Source: an uncultured Verrucomicrobiales bacterium (lineage in GTDB: Bacteria; Verrucomicrobiota; Verrucomicrobiia; Verrucomicrobiales; DEV007). Taken from it: a stretch of DNA of 60,520 nt. The notes beneath the pieces were generated by a model, which saw nothing but the letters and a program-made list of their open reading frames with translations, searched no databases and had not been told where the DNA came from. The stretch lies in assembly GCA_937891465.1 (NCBI GenBank), contig CALAHF010000089.1, forward strand, positions 1 to 60,520, read 5' to 3'. The position numbers were made by a program, and so were the translations under genes. Positions 34,720-43,645 of this stretch are shown here, piece by piece (position 1 is the first letter of the stretch; each line of letters starts with the position of its first letter).

Positions 34720-35823
34720 TTACACGGAAAGCGACCATGTCAGTTCCAGGTCCATGCCTGTTGGCAGTGGAATGACAGTTCCGTCTTCCGCAGCCAGCGT
34801 CCTTGTCGTTGAGGGTGTTTTCGACATCGTGAATGTCTCGGCGGATGCGTCGAAACCGTAAAACGCCGGACCGTTCGTGCACAAAAAGCGTTTGAAAGCG
34901 GCTTTTCCTGCCTCAGAAAAGAGATCGGCTCCGGCTTCTTCAAAAGCCATCGCGTAGAGCTGAGGAGCGCATCCGCCGGTGTAACAACCCGCGGCACAAC
35001 CGCATTCAGTCGCTTTTGTTGTATGAGGAGCGCTGTCGGTCCCTGCGAAAAATTGAGTTTGTCCCGCCTGTAAAACGGTATCGCGCAACGCATCGCGATC
35101 AGATTCAAACTTCACGATCGGCAGGCAGTAGAGGTGATACTTCAGCCCCTGAATGAGATGTCCGACAGTGTAGAGCAAATGCTGCGGTGTGATTGTTGCG
35201 CCGACACGCTCACTCGGCGCTGTCGTCACAAAGTCAGCTGCCGCTTTGGTCGTGATGTGCTCGCAGACCAGTTTCAGATTGGGATGAGCTTCCAGCAAAC
35301 GTGGCATCCACTCGGCGTAAAATTTTGATTCCGCCGTGGCTTTCGCATCAAAATATTCCGCCCCCGCGAGGCCGTGTTGTTCACCGTGAAGGCACAACAT
35401 CACGTCATTCGCTTCCATTGCCCGAAGGACATCGTGGCCGATCCATTCCTCGACAGGTACGCCGTGTTCCGAGTTTGTGGTGCCATGCGGCGGGTAATAT
35501 TTGCAAGCCTGAAGCAGCCCGGATTTCGCTCCGCGCTCGATATCGTCTGCGGTTGTTTCCCGAGTCAGGTAGAGCGGCACGATCAGTTTTTCAAAAGCGG
35601 TCGCTCCGGCGTCGTTTAGCGTTTTTCGATAGCCTTCGATTGACCAGCCATCGTTTGCGAGACCTCCTTCGATTCGGGAAACCGGCGGCTGCGTGTTCGG
35701 CATTGCCAAAGCGCCTGCGCAACCCATGGCAACGTGGTCGGCGATGTAAGCTGCCACATTTTCCCCTTGCCGAAAGTGTGTGTGAAGGTCAAACCAGCGG
35801 GGCAATTTCAGAAAATCGGACAT
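34720..35823 (-). CDS. pyrC: dihydroorotase, class II (PyrC)
   Basis: Catalyses ring closure of N-carbamoyl-aspartate to dihydroorotate in pyrimidine synthesis. Metal ligands are visible in FDLHTHFRQG (HxH), the carboxylated Lys in LQACKYYPPHGTTNS, His in LCLHGEQHG and VCEHITTK, and Asp in FAGTDSAPH. Length (367) fits class II enzymes. It stands alone, facing away from the neighbouring DUF1501 gene. Confidence 0.93.
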   Translation of the reverse strand: MSDFLKLPRWFDLHTHFRQGENVAAYIADHVAMGCAGALAMPNTQPPVSRIEGGLANDGWSIEGYRKTLNDAGATAFEKLIVPLYLTRETTADDIERGAKSGLLQACKYYPPHGTTNSEHGVPVEEWIGHDVLRAMEANDVMLCLHGEQHGLAGAEYFDAKATAESKFYAEWMPRLLEAHPNLKLVCEHITTKAAADFVTTAPSERVGATITPQHLLYTVGHLIQGLKYHLYCLPIVKFESDRDALRDTVLQAGQTQFFAGTDSAPHTTKATECGCAAGCYTGGCAPQLYAMAFEEAGADLFSEAGKAAFKRFLCTNGPAFYGFDASAETFTMSKTPSTTRTLAAEDGTVIPLPTGMDLELTWSLSV

Positions 35824-35866
35824 GGTTGAACCGTAGAGAAATCGGCGGCATCCTCAACCGTTTTTA

Positions 35867-35887
35867 CAATCAAACAGGGGTGGTTCG
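35867..35887. repeat. solitary 21-bp half repeat
   Basis: CAATCAAACAGGGGTGGTTCG fits the half-unit consensus with a few changes. It lies between the divergent pyrC and DUF1501 genes. Confidence 0.55.
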
Positions 35888-35950
35888 GAAAATCGATTAC
35901 GCCACGTTTTCTCCTTTTTCAGGGGGTAAAACCCGTTCATATTATTCTTG

Positions 35951-37384
35951 ATGAATTTTCTTCAACAACAGACTCGTCGGCAATTGTTCGAGCGCTGCGG
36001 TGTCGGGCTCGGCTCGATTGCGCTGAGCCAGATGATGGCTGAAGAAAATTCTTCGGCTGCGCAGGATCGAGCATTCAATCCCATGGCGCCACGGGAGGGA
36101 CATTTTCCGGCGAAGGCCAAGAATGTGATTTTCATGTTTATGGCGGGCGGGCCAAGTCACCTCGATTTGTTCGAGCAAAAGCCGATGCTACAAAAGTATC
36201 ATGGTCAGTTGCCGCCGGAATCGCTAACGGCAGGAAAGCGGTTCGCGTTTCTCGGGGATAAAGCAAAAATCCTCGGTTCAGATCGGAAGTTTGCAAAATA
36301 CGGCGATTGCCAAATGCAATTGAGCGAGCTGTTGCCGCATCATCAAAAGATCGTCGATGATGTGTGCTGGCTGCGCGGAATGAAAACCGATGTGTTTAAC
36401 CACGGGCCCGCCAAGTTGTTCATGAACACGGGCTTTCAGGTGCCGGGACGTCCGAGTATGGGATCGTGGCTGACGTATGGATTGGGCTCTGAATCCCAGG
36501 ATTTGCCCGGATTTGTCGTGCTGCAAAGCGGACCGCGCGGGCCTCGAGCAGGCAATGCGCTGTGGTCGTCAGGATTTTTGCCATCAAGTTATCAAGGCGT
36601 TCCCTTTCGCGGATCGGGCGATGCCATTTTGAATTTAGCCAGTCCCAAAGGCATCACGAAAGAACGCCAACGCGATTTTGTCGACGTGGTCGGAAAGCTG
36701 AACCGTGAACGCCTAGAAGTCACGGGCGATCCGGAAATCGCGACACGAATCAACGCCTACGAAATGGCCTATCGGATGCAATCGAGCGCGCCCGAGCTGA
36801 TGGATCTCAGCGATGAATCCCAGGCAACGCTCGATCTTTACGGAGCTGAGCAGGGCGGAAATTCCTACGCGAATAACTGCCTGTTGGCTCGTCGATTGGT
36901 TGAACGGGGCACGCGATTTGTGCAGATGTATCACACCGACTGGGATCATCATGGCGGTAAAGGTCAGACGCTTGGGCCGGATTTGGAAAAAGTCTGCAAG
37001 CAAGTGGATCAGGCGTCAGCAGCGCTCGTTCAGGATTTGAAAGAACGCGGTCTGCTCGACGATACCATCGTCATTTGGGGTGGCGAATTTGGCCGCACGC
37101 CGATGGGCGAAACTCGCGACAACAAAGTCGGTGGGCGCGATCATCACATCGATGCCTTTACCATGTGGGTTGCCGGGGGTGGTTTCAAAGCAGGATACAC
37201 CCACGGTTTAACCGATGATTTTGGCTACGAAGTCGTTGATCAAAAAATCCACGTTCACGATCTCCACGCCACGATCTTGAATCAGCTCGGGTTTGATCAC
37301 GAGCGATTGATTCATCGATTCCAAGGCCGTGATTTTCGACTCACGGATGTTCACGGAAAAGTGGTGAAGGATATTTTGGCTTAG
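35951..37384 (+). CDS. Tat-exported DUF1501 protein
   Basis: The N-terminus TRRQLFERCGVGLGSIALSQM is a twin-arginine signal. Family blocks are [54 protein letters not shown] and HDLHATILNQLGFDHERL. It is a clear paralogue of the protein at 32145. No PSD1/DUF1553 gene is adjacent, which is unusual. ATG 35951 directly follows an in-frame TTG at 35948; ATG is preferred. A TATTAT motif 9 bp upstream of the ATG might be a -10 box very close to the start. Confidence 0.92.
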   Translation: MNFLQQQTRRQLFERCGVGLGSIALSQMMAEENSSAAQDRAFNPMAPREGHFPAKAKNVIFMFMAGGPSHLDLFEQKPMLQKYHGQLPPESLTAGKRFAFLGDKAKILGSDRKFAKYGDCQMQLSELLPHHQKIVDDVCWLRGMKTDVFNHGPAKLFMNTGFQVPGRPSMGSWLTYGLGSESQDLPGFVVLQSGPRGPRAGNALWSSGFLPSSYQGVPFRGSGDAILNLASPKGITKERQRDFVDVVGKLNRERLEVTGDPEIATRINAYEMAYRMQSSAPELMDLSDESQATLDLYGAEQGGNSYANNCLLARRLVERGTRFVQMYHTDWDHHGGKGQTLGPDLEKVCKQVDQASAALVQDLKERGLLDDTIVIWGGEFGRTPMGETRDNKVGGRDHHIDAFTMWVAGGGFKAGYTHGLTDDFGYEVVDQKIHVHDLHATILNQLGFDHERLIHRFQGRDFRLTDVHGKVVKDILA

Positions 37385-37388
37385 GAAT

Positions 37389-38315
37389 TCACCGCCACGC
37401 CAACTCTCGCTTCACTCCGTGAGCGGAATGACTCGTATCGATCGCGCGCAATTCCGTCAGGATTCCATCGGCTGAAATCGTCGCTTTCACCCAGCCATTC
37501 GGCTGCTTTCCATCAAAAACATAGGAAGTCGGCGGAAGATTGATCTGATGAAATCCCGCCTCATCTGATTTGATGCCCCACGTATGGCTGTGTCCGTGAA
37601 CGCAGGCCTTTGCCTGCGGGCGTTTCGCGATCAATTCCAGAAACAGCTCAGAATCGATGAGTCCGGAAAGCTTATAGGGTTTTGCGGATGGAATGATGTC
37701 GTCTCGAAAAACCTGTGGGTAGTGATGGCCGATCAAAATCGTGGGTTTGTCAGGATTCGTGTCCAATACTTCGGCCAACCACGTGAGTTGTTCTTCGCCA
37801 AATTCGCCTTCGACCTTGTTTACAAAACGGAGGGAGTCGAGAAAGACAAAGTTCGCGAACTTCGATTCCACGAGCCCGACGTGCTTGCTCTCAAGCGCTG
37901 GATTCTCCGCTTTCATTTCGGAAAACGCTTCGTAAAACGGCCCGCGATCGTCGTGATTCCCGAGGGTCATGTGAATCGGCAATTTGGCATCGATCAGCGG
38001 CTTGATGATTTCCGCCAGCTGATCGTAATCGGCGCGAAGGCCCACGTTGAAGGCACAATCGCCGTCGATGAGGATTCCCGTGAGGTTGTCTTTCTCAGTG
38101 AGAACTTCCGCAACAACCTGCTTTAGATTATCAGCAATATTTGTCCCCCGGGCAACGAAGGCTGAGTCCTTATCGATGTGAGTGTCGGCCAAAAAAGCCC
38201 AGGTCTCCGATTTTGCCTCAGCCGAAAATCCGGGAAGGGCAGGCGAGAGCGAAAGAACGGCCGCTCCTCCTAAAAATCGGCGACGTGAAACGGCGGAATT
38301 GAGGTGAACCGACAT
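37389..38315 (-). CDS. Tat-exported metallophosphoesterase
   Basis: Signal VSRRRFLGGAAVLSLSPALPGF contains the twin-arginine motif. Calcineurin-like metal-binding blocks are visible: FLADTHID, GILIDGDCAFN, TLGNHDDRG (GNHD), IGHHYP and CVHGHSHTWG (GHxH). It probably hydrolyses phosphoesters in the periplasm; the substrate is unknown. Its stop faces that of the DUF1501 gene, 4 bp away. Confidence 0.9.
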   Translation of the reverse strand: MSVHLNSAVSRRRFLGGAAVLSLSPALPGFSAEAKSETWAFLADTHIDKDSAFVARGTNIADNLKQVVAEVLTEKDNLTGILIDGDCAFNVGLRADYDQLAEIIKPLIDAKLPIHMTLGNHDDRGPFYEAFSEMKAENPALESKHVGLVESKFANFVFLDSLRFVNKVEGEFGEEQLTWLAEVLDTNPDKPTILIGHHYPQVFRDDIIPSAKPYKLSGLIDSELFLELIAKRPQAKACVHGHSHTWGIKSDEAGFHQINLPPTSYVFDGKQPNGWVKATISADGILTELRAIDTSHSAHGVKRELAWR

Positions 38316-38406
38316 GGTGAAATGATAGCAAATTCGGGGTGAAATGTATCGGACGATTTTTCCTCAAACGCGGTTGAAACCCATTAAACGCCGCCGACAT
38401 TGCACC

Positions 38407-38796
38407 ATGCCGAGTGAACAAGAAGACCGCAATGTTTTGGGAGGTGAATTGATGCCGTGTAGCACGGACCCAATCACTGGATTTTGGCGCACGGGCAAAT
38501 GCCACACGGGTCCGGAGGATTTGGGGTGCCACGCGGTGTGCTGCGAGTTAACGAAAAAATTTCTCGAATTCAGCAAAGAAACCGGAAACGATTTGTCGAC
38601 GCCGATGCCCGAATATGGTTTCGCGGGGCTGAAGCCGGGTGATCGCTGGTGTGTCTGCGCGGGCCGCTGGAAAGAAGCGCTCGATGCCGGATTTGCGTGT
38701 CCGATCTATCTGGAAGCAACCAGTGAAGCGGCGCTAAAGTATGTCTCCCGCAGCATTCTCGAAGAATACGCTGTGCTGGATGACCCTGAAGATTGA
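38407..38796 (+). CDS. DUF2237 family protein
   Basis: The 129-residue soluble protein has the family pattern NVLGGELMPCSTDPITGFWRTGKC, GCHAVCCELTKKFLEFSK, and GLKPGDRWCVCAGRWKEA. The conserved cysteines suggest metal binding. DUF2237 has no known function. The start at ATG 38407 (MPSEQEDRN) fits the family length; the longer frame to 38344 overlaps the divergent upstream region. It lies 6 bp before the oxidoreductase gene. Confidence 0.85.
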   Translation: MPSEQEDRNVLGGELMPCSTDPITGFWRTGKCHTGPEDLGCHAVCCELTKKFLEFSKETGNDLSTPMPEYGFAGLKPGDRWCVCAGRWKEALDAGFACPIYLEATSEAALKYVSRSILEEYAVLDDPED

Positions 38797-38802
38797 ATCA
38801 CC

Positions 38803-39882
38803 ATGCCAACCCGACGAACTGCCCTTGCCGCCGCTGCCTCAATTGCTCCTGCCATGCTGCTTCCGGCAGCGGAGAAGAAATCGAAGAAGCTGAAATACGT
38901 TCAGATTGGAACGGGGCATCCGCACGCCAGTAAAATCGGAGTTTACGATAGCAGCGATGATTGGGACGTGATCGGAATTGTCGAAGAAGATCCCGAAGCG
39001 CTAGCGAAAGCGAAGCAAAACGATACCTACAAGAAATTTAAATTTCTGACTCTGGAAGAGGCCTTGAACACGCCGGATCTCGCTGCGGTTGGCGTGGAAA
39101 CGCCGATTCGGGATCTCTTGAAATACACGGAGATCGCGATCGATGCCGGGCTTCACTGTCATCTCGATAAGCCGGCGGGGAATTCGATGCCGGATTATCG
39201 GCGAATCATGAAAAAGGCCGATGCGGGGAATCTCGTCGTGCAAATGGGCTACATGTATCGATTCAATCCGGCGGTGCAGCTTTTTCATAGAATGCGAGAC
39301 GCGGGTTGGCTTGGGGAGATTTTCGAAACCCACGCAGTGATGTCCAAAGTCCTTCCCATGGCTTCCCGCGAGGAAATCGATGAGTTTTCGGGGGGCATCA
39401 TGTTCGAGCTGGGCTGCCACATCATCGATCTGACGATCGGCGTTCTCGGGAAGCCTGAAAACATCACTGCTTTTCCGCGTCGCGTGATTGATTCAGGTAA
39501 AGACACGCTGCAAGACAACATGTTGGCAGTGTTTGAATATCCGAAAGCTACCGCGACGATTCGTTCCACCTGTGTCGAGGTCGATGGGTTTGCCCGTCGT
39601 CATTTCGCAGCCTGCGGAACGGGGGGTACGTGCCATATTCAGCCGCTGGATCGCCCATCGATGATCGTTTCACTCGATCAGGAACGGAAATTTGAAGGTG
39701 AAGATCGGATTTTCAAAAAAGGGAAAAACGAAATCAAATTCGATCCACCGTATTCCCGCTACGTTGGTGATGCGGCTGATTTGGCACAGATTATTCGCGG
39801 TGAAAAAGAGAATTCGTTCCCGAGTTCGCACGATCTGGCCGTTCAGGAAGCCGTCTTCCGCGCAAGTGGGGGCACGATTTAA
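38803..39882 (+). CDS. Gfo/Idh/MocA family oxidoreductase
   Basis: NAD(P)-dependent dehydrogenase of sugars or inositols. An RR-containing, Ala-rich N-terminus (MPTRRTALAAAASIAPAMLLP) looks like a Tat signal. The Rossmann start is KYVQIGTGHPHASKIGVY, and the conserved HCHLDKPAGN (EKP-type Lys region) lies near residue 130. A C-terminal substrate domain includes GGIMFELGCHIIDL. Such exported versions are common in Verrucomicrobiota. The frame shows a normal C-terminus. Confidence 0.88.
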   Translation: MPTRRTALAAAASIAPAMLLPAAEKKSKKLKYVQIGTGHPHASKIGVYDSSDDWDVIGIVEEDPEALAKAKQNDTYKKFKFLTLEEALNTPDLAAVGVETPIRDLLKYTEIAIDAGLHCHLDKPAGNSMPDYRRIMKKADAGNLVVQMGYMYRFNPAVQLFHRMRDAGWLGEIFETHAVMSKVLPMASREEIDEFSGGIMFELGCHIIDLTIGVLGKPENITAFPRRVIDSGKDTLQDNMLAVFEYPKATATIRSTCVEVDGFARRHFAACGTGGTCHIQPLDRPSMIVSLDQERKFEGEDRIFKKGKNEIKFDPPYSRYVGDAADLAQIIRGEKENSFPSSHDLAVQEAVFRASGGTI

Positions 39883-39904
39883 CAACCCAAACTCAAATTG
39901 AGAT

Positions 39905-40705
39905 ATGACGTCGAAGTTGTCAGTTAGCTTTATTTTTCTGGGTGTTTTCATCTGTCACGCAGCTCCGCCTGTCGTTTCGGATGTGTCACTGGCCGACCAA
40001 ATTCCCGATTTGGTTCAGACCGATCCGAAAGGGAAATTCGCCCGCGGAGGGAAAAGTTTTTGCGGTCCCGTGGCGGCTTCGAATTCACTTGTTTGGCTCA
40101 AAACGGGCAAGAAAAGCGACGACTTCAACTTTCAGTATTCTGTCGTCAATAAACTAGCTTCTGCCGAATACATGAAAGTCGATCCGGTGGACGGAATCGG
40201 TGCGAAAGGGCTGATTCGTGGTGTCAGCCGATATGTCGAAAAAGACATTGGCGACAGCGATTTCGTTCTCAAATATCAAGGGTGGCGTTCGACACCAAAA
40301 GAACATTTCACGGGTGTTCGTGATCCTCAAATCAAGTGGATACAGGGTTTCGTCGGTATGCGAAAAACAGCCTGGATCAATCTTGGCTGGTATTCTTACG
40401 ATGCAGAAAAAGACGAATACGTTCGTGTTGGCGGCCATTGGGTCACTGTCGTCGGCTACGGAGTCGATGAGAAAGGCAAACCCAATGAACGAATGATTGT
40501 GATTCACGATCCCTCTCCGCGAACGGGAGCCGACCCAAACGATTACGTCTTGCTCAGCGACATTAAAACTGGAACGCTGCTCCGAAAAAACGGCAGTCGC
40601 TATCGATCTGCCAGCGGGCTTTTGAAAATGGGTGGCGGGATGCACATCAAATCGTCCGCCGACGTCGCCTTGATCGATGGTGTTGTCGGGCTCGATTTAA
40701 AATAA
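39905..40705 (+). CDS. secreted peptidase C39-like cysteine protease
   Basis: Signal peptide ends at CHAAPP. Papain-fold residues are visible: Cys in KSFCGPVAASNSLVWL (about residue 54), His in GGHWVTVVGYG (about 180) and Asp in MIVIHDPSPR. This matches the C39-like group, which includes proteins of unknown target. It starts 22 bp after the oxidoreductase gene. Start ATG 39905. Confidence 0.72.
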   Translation: MTSKLSVSFIFLGVFICHAAPPVVSDVSLADQIPDLVQTDPKGKFARGGKSFCGPVAASNSLVWLKTGKKSDDFNFQYSVVNKLASAEYMKVDPVDGIGAKGLIRGVSRYVEKDIGDSDFVLKYQGWRSTPKEHFTGVRDPQIKWIQGFVGMRKTAWINLGWYSYDAEKDEYVRVGGHWVTVVGYGVDEKGKPNERMIVIHDPSPRTGADPNDYVLLSDIKTGTLLRKNGSRYRSASGLLKMGGGMHIKSSADVALIDGVVGLDLK

Positions 40706-40722
40706 AACTCACTGGCTTGGAA

Positions 40723-40765
40723 CGATCGAATAGGGTCTGTTCGACGAACCAACCCTGTTGGTTCG
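40723..40765. repeat. 43-bp palindromic repeat, upstream of truB
   Basis: CGATCGAATAGGGTCTGTTCG, then A, then CGAACCAACCCTGTTGGTTCG. It begins 17 bp after the stop of the protease gene and ends 61 bp before truB. Confidence 0.9.
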
Positions 40766-40826
40766 TCGACTTTGGCTGGTTGCTTTTGATGAGTTTCCTC
40801 TTAGAATTCGCGCCCTTAAAAATTTT

Positions 40827-41543
40827 ATGAATCAGGATGTAACAGGAGTATTGCTCGTCGATAAAGGTCAGGACATGACGTCTCACGATGTTGTGGCTGT
40901 GGCACGGCGCACGCTTGGAATGAAGAAAATCGGTCACTGCGGAACATTGGATCCGATGGCGACGGGTTTGCTGATTCTCGTAATCGGAAAAGCGACCAAA
41001 ATTCAGGATTTGTTGATGGCGGAAGACAAAGAATATGTCGGCTCCATGACGCTCGGCGCGACCACGAACACCCAGGACGCTGAGGGTGAGATTTTGGAAG
41101 AAAAGCCGGTTCCTGAGCTTTCGGACGATGAAATCAAAGCGGTCTTTGAAGAATACAAAGGCGATTTTTATCAAACGCCTCCGATGGTTTCCGCGATCAA
41201 AAAAGACGGCGTGCCGCTCTACAAGTTGGCTCGTCAGGGCAAAGTCGTTGAGCGCGAGCCACGGTTTGTGCATATTTCGGGATACCGGATCGATGGAATC
41301 GAACTGCCGCGAATCGATTTCACGGTGAAGTGCAGCAAGGGTTTTTACGTTCGGACCTATGCGCATGATATCGGTGAGAAATTTGGCTGCGGGGCACACC
41401 TCAGCGCGCTGCGGCGCACGCAGTCGGGGAAATTTAATCTCGAGCGTTCGGTTACGTTTGATGAACTGAAACACGGGAAACGCGAGGACATCGTCGAGAA
41501 AATGCTGACGTTGCCGGAAGTTTCTCGACTTCGCGGAGCCTAA
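40827..41543 (+). CDS. truB: tRNA pseudouridine-55 synthase
   Basis: TruB makes pseudouridine 55 in the T-arm of tRNAs. The protein (238 residues from ATG 40827) shows GVLLVDKGQDMTSHDVV and the catalytic block KIGHCGTLDPMATGLLIL (Asp in TLDP), then FYQTPPMVSAIKKDGVPLYKLAR and KGFYVRTYAHDIGEKFGCGAHL. No C-terminal PUA domain is present, as in short TruB forms. The GNAT gene follows after 6 bp. Confidence 0.94.
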   Translation: MNQDVTGVLLVDKGQDMTSHDVVAVARRTLGMKKIGHCGTLDPMATGLLILVIGKATKIQDLLMAEDKEYVGSMTLGATTNTQDAEGEILEEKPVPELSDDEIKAVFEEYKGDFYQTPPMVSAIKKDGVPLYKLARQGKVVEREPRFVHISGYRIDGIELPRIDFTVKCSKGFYVRTYAHDIGEKFGCGAHLSALRRTQSGKFNLERSVTFDELKHGKREDIVEKMLTLPEVSRLRGA

Positions 41544-41549
41544 GATCTT

Positions 41550-42032
41550 ATGAAGTTTCGCGATTGTCAGCCGGAAGATGCGGAAGCAATTTCGGAGATG
41601 GCGGCGCGAATTTGGCCGCAGGTCTATTCAGAAATGATCTCGGTCGAGCAGATTGAATTCATGCTGAAATGGATGTATTCGCCTGAGAAAATTCGCGAGG
41701 ATTTAGAACGCGGGGTGACGTATTTTTTTATCGAATCCGAAACAGGAGAAACCGCTGGATACGCGGCTTTTGGAGAGGATTCGGAGGATGGCGGAACTTG
41801 GCTTCACAAACTATACGTGGATCCGAGGTTTCATCGGCAGGGGCTTGCATCAGGTGCGATTTTGGAAATCCGGCGGCGAATTGGCATTGATGAGAAGCTG
41901 TGGCTGCGGGTCAATCGGGGGAATACGACGGCGATTGCCGCGTATGAGAAAAACGGATTTTCGACGGTCGAAGAGCGTTGCAGCGGTATTGGTGGCGGCT
42001 TTGTGATGGACGATTTTATCATGCGGCTTTGA
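41550..42032 (+). CDS. GNAT family N-acetyltransferase
   Basis: A 160-residue acetyltransferase with the acetyl-CoA motif LYVDPRFHRQGLASGAILEI and a following LRVNRGNTTAIAAYEKNGF block. The FRDCQPEDAEAISEMAARIW start is typical. The acceptor substrate is unknown. It lies directly after truB. Confidence 0.88.
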   Translation: MKFRDCQPEDAEAISEMAARIWPQVYSEMISVEQIEFMLKWMYSPEKIREDLERGVTYFFIESETGETAGYAAFGEDSEDGGTWLHKLYVDPRFHRQGLASGAILEIRRRIGIDEKLWLRVNRGNTTAIAAYEKNGFSTVEERCSGIGGGFVMDDFIMRL

Positions 42033-42063
42033 AAATGATGGCAGTTGGGCTTTACCTGTGAGC

Positions 42064-42441
42064 ATGATCGAAATTGTCGACCTCAATCACGTCGCGCTCG
42101 CAGTCAGCGATGTTGCGCGCAGCATTCAATTTTACGAAGACATCGTCTGCCTGAAGCAGAAGCCGCGGCCTGCGTTTGATTTCGAAGGCGCGTGGTTTGC
42201 GCTCGGTGAGACGCGCGAGCTTCACCTGTTGGAAGGTTTAACCACGGAACTTCACGAACATCCTCGTGGTGACCATTTCGCGATGGAAGTCGCTGACTTT
42301 GAGGCCTGCCAGCGTCATTTGGAGGCGAAATCAGCTACGATTGTGAATATAAATCTCCGACCCGACGGAGCGCGCCAGATCTTCATTGAAGATCCAGATG
42401 GCCACGTCTTGGAGTTTTGCGTGATGCCGCCGAAAAACTAA
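42064..42441 (+). CDS. VOC/glyoxalase family protein
   Basis: A single glyoxalase/bleomycin-resistance domain: LNHVALAVSDVARSIQFYEDIV, GEAR-like RELHLLEGL, DHFAMEVADFEACQRHLE and FIEDPDGHVLEF. His and Glu metal ligands are in LNHVA and VLEF. GTG 42058 is an alternative start. The function may be lyase, dioxygenase or binding protein. The stop is one base from that of the convergent LOG gene. Confidence 0.85.
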   Translation: MIEIVDLNHVALAVSDVARSIQFYEDIVCLKQKPRPAFDFEGAWFALGETRELHLLEGLTTELHEHPRGDHFAMEVADFEACQRHLEAKSATIVNINLRPDGARQIFIEDPDGHVLEFCVMPPKN

Positions 42442-42442
42442 A

Positions 42443-43552
42443 TCAGGCAGCAACCTGATTGATACGGTTAATCAGCTCACGAATTCGTCCAGCCCGACCG
42501 CGTTCGGCTGAAAATATGAGTCGTGGCATATCAGCGAGATGCTTCTCGTTCGCTTCCTGAGGCAGTGCCTTACAGGTTTCGAATTCGCCTTCAGCTAAAA
42601 TATCTTTGAAGTCTTCGTTCAGGCCGGCCACAAATCCGTCGCTCAACTCAAAGTTCATCCGGATAACCATCTTGCCTTTTACAAACCGGTAACTGTGAAA
42701 ATTCCGATAAAAGGTCACGATTTCTGCGACGGCTTCGTCGATGTCATCGGTGATTTTGAAAAGGCTGAAATCGGCTTCTGAAATAAGGCCAAGTCGAAAC
42801 AGTTGGTCTTTCACAAAGCGTTCCCACGTCTTCCAATAGGTTCCGCCGGGAGCATCGACCATGACGACTGGGTAAATCAGTGCTTTGCCGGTTTGCATCA
42901 ATGTGAGGACTTCAAATCCTTCGTCCATGGTTCCAAATCCACCCGGGAAAAGGGCCGCAGCGTCTGATTCTTTTACGAAAGCGAGCTTCCGCGTGAAGAA
43001 ATAATTGTAATCAATCAGCTTTGGATCGCCGTGGATCGTGACATTGGCACTTTGTTCAAATGGCAGGCGAATATTCAAACCAAAACCGTTTTCACGGCCG
43101 GCACCTTTCTGGGCGGCCCCCATAATGCCGTCACCTGCACCGGTAATAGTCATGAAACCGGCGTCTTTCATGTGGCGCGCAAATTCTTTGGCGGCCTCAA
43201 ATTCCGGCTCCCCCGGTTTGGTTCGGGCACTGCCATAAACGGATACTTTTCGCTCTTCGGTGAAAGGCGCGAATACGTTGCTGGAAGCCCGCATCTCCTT
43301 CAGGGCACGGTTGTAGAGCTTTAAATCGCCTTCAACGAGGCTGTCTTTACCCATTTGCAGAGCTGTCGTCACCAATTCTTTGATGAATGAAGATGATGTG
43401 GCGCAGCCAAAATCGTCGACTAAATCAGAGATCCTGGCGTCGATGGCTTCATCGCCCGTCGAAAATTTTCGGTTCTGCGGAATATTAAAAATCCCGCCGG
43501 CCATGAAATCGCGGGGGTCTTTGCGGAGGTGAGGGCGTTTTCCTTTCGGCAT
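42443..43552 (-). CDS. LOG family protein (TIGR00730-like)
   Basis: The Rossmann-like core contains the signature PGGFGTMDEGFEVLTLMQTGK (PGGxGTxxE) and ITGAGDGIMGAAQKGA, as in cytokinin-activating phosphoribohydrolases (LOG), often misnamed lysine decarboxylase. At 369 residues it is longer than the usual 180-200. There are extra N-terminal helices (residues 1-85) and a C-terminal extension after about 290 (FRNFHSYRFVKGKMVIRMNFEL). It may hydrolyse a nucleotide 5'-monophosphate (family inference). ATG 43552 is preferred over 43594. Confidence 0.85.
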   Translation of the reverse strand: MPKGKRPHLRKDPRDFMAGGIFNIPQNRKFSTGDEAIDARISDLVDDFGCATSSSFIKELVTTALQMGKDSLVEGDLKLYNRALKEMRASSNVFAPFTEERKVSVYGSARTKPGEPEFEAAKEFARHMKDAGFMTITGAGDGIMGAAQKGAGRENGFGLNIRLPFEQSANVTIHGDPKLIDYNYFFTRKLAFVKESDAAALFPGGFGTMDEGFEVLTLMQTGKALIYPVVMVDAPGGTYWKTWERFVKDQLFRLGLISEADFSLFKITDDIDEAVAEIVTFYRNFHSYRFVKGKMVIRMNFELSDGFVAGLNEDFKDILAEGEFETCKALPQEANEKHLADMPRLIFSAERGRAGRIRELINRINQVAA

Positions 43553-43645
43553 ATCTGGTATTATAACATTACCGATTTTTTGAGGACATTTCACTCGGTT
43601 TTTTTACTTTAAAGTCACCCAATTCCGCTCCTTATTCACCGCCTC

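Noticed and set aside
35301-35951. 216-codon frame on the plus strand
   Set aside because: Antisense to pyrC; Arg-rich shadow with no family resemblance.
40647-41474. 275-codon frame on the minus strand
   Set aside because: Antisense to truB; composition (Arg, His, Phe rich) is typical of a shadow frame.
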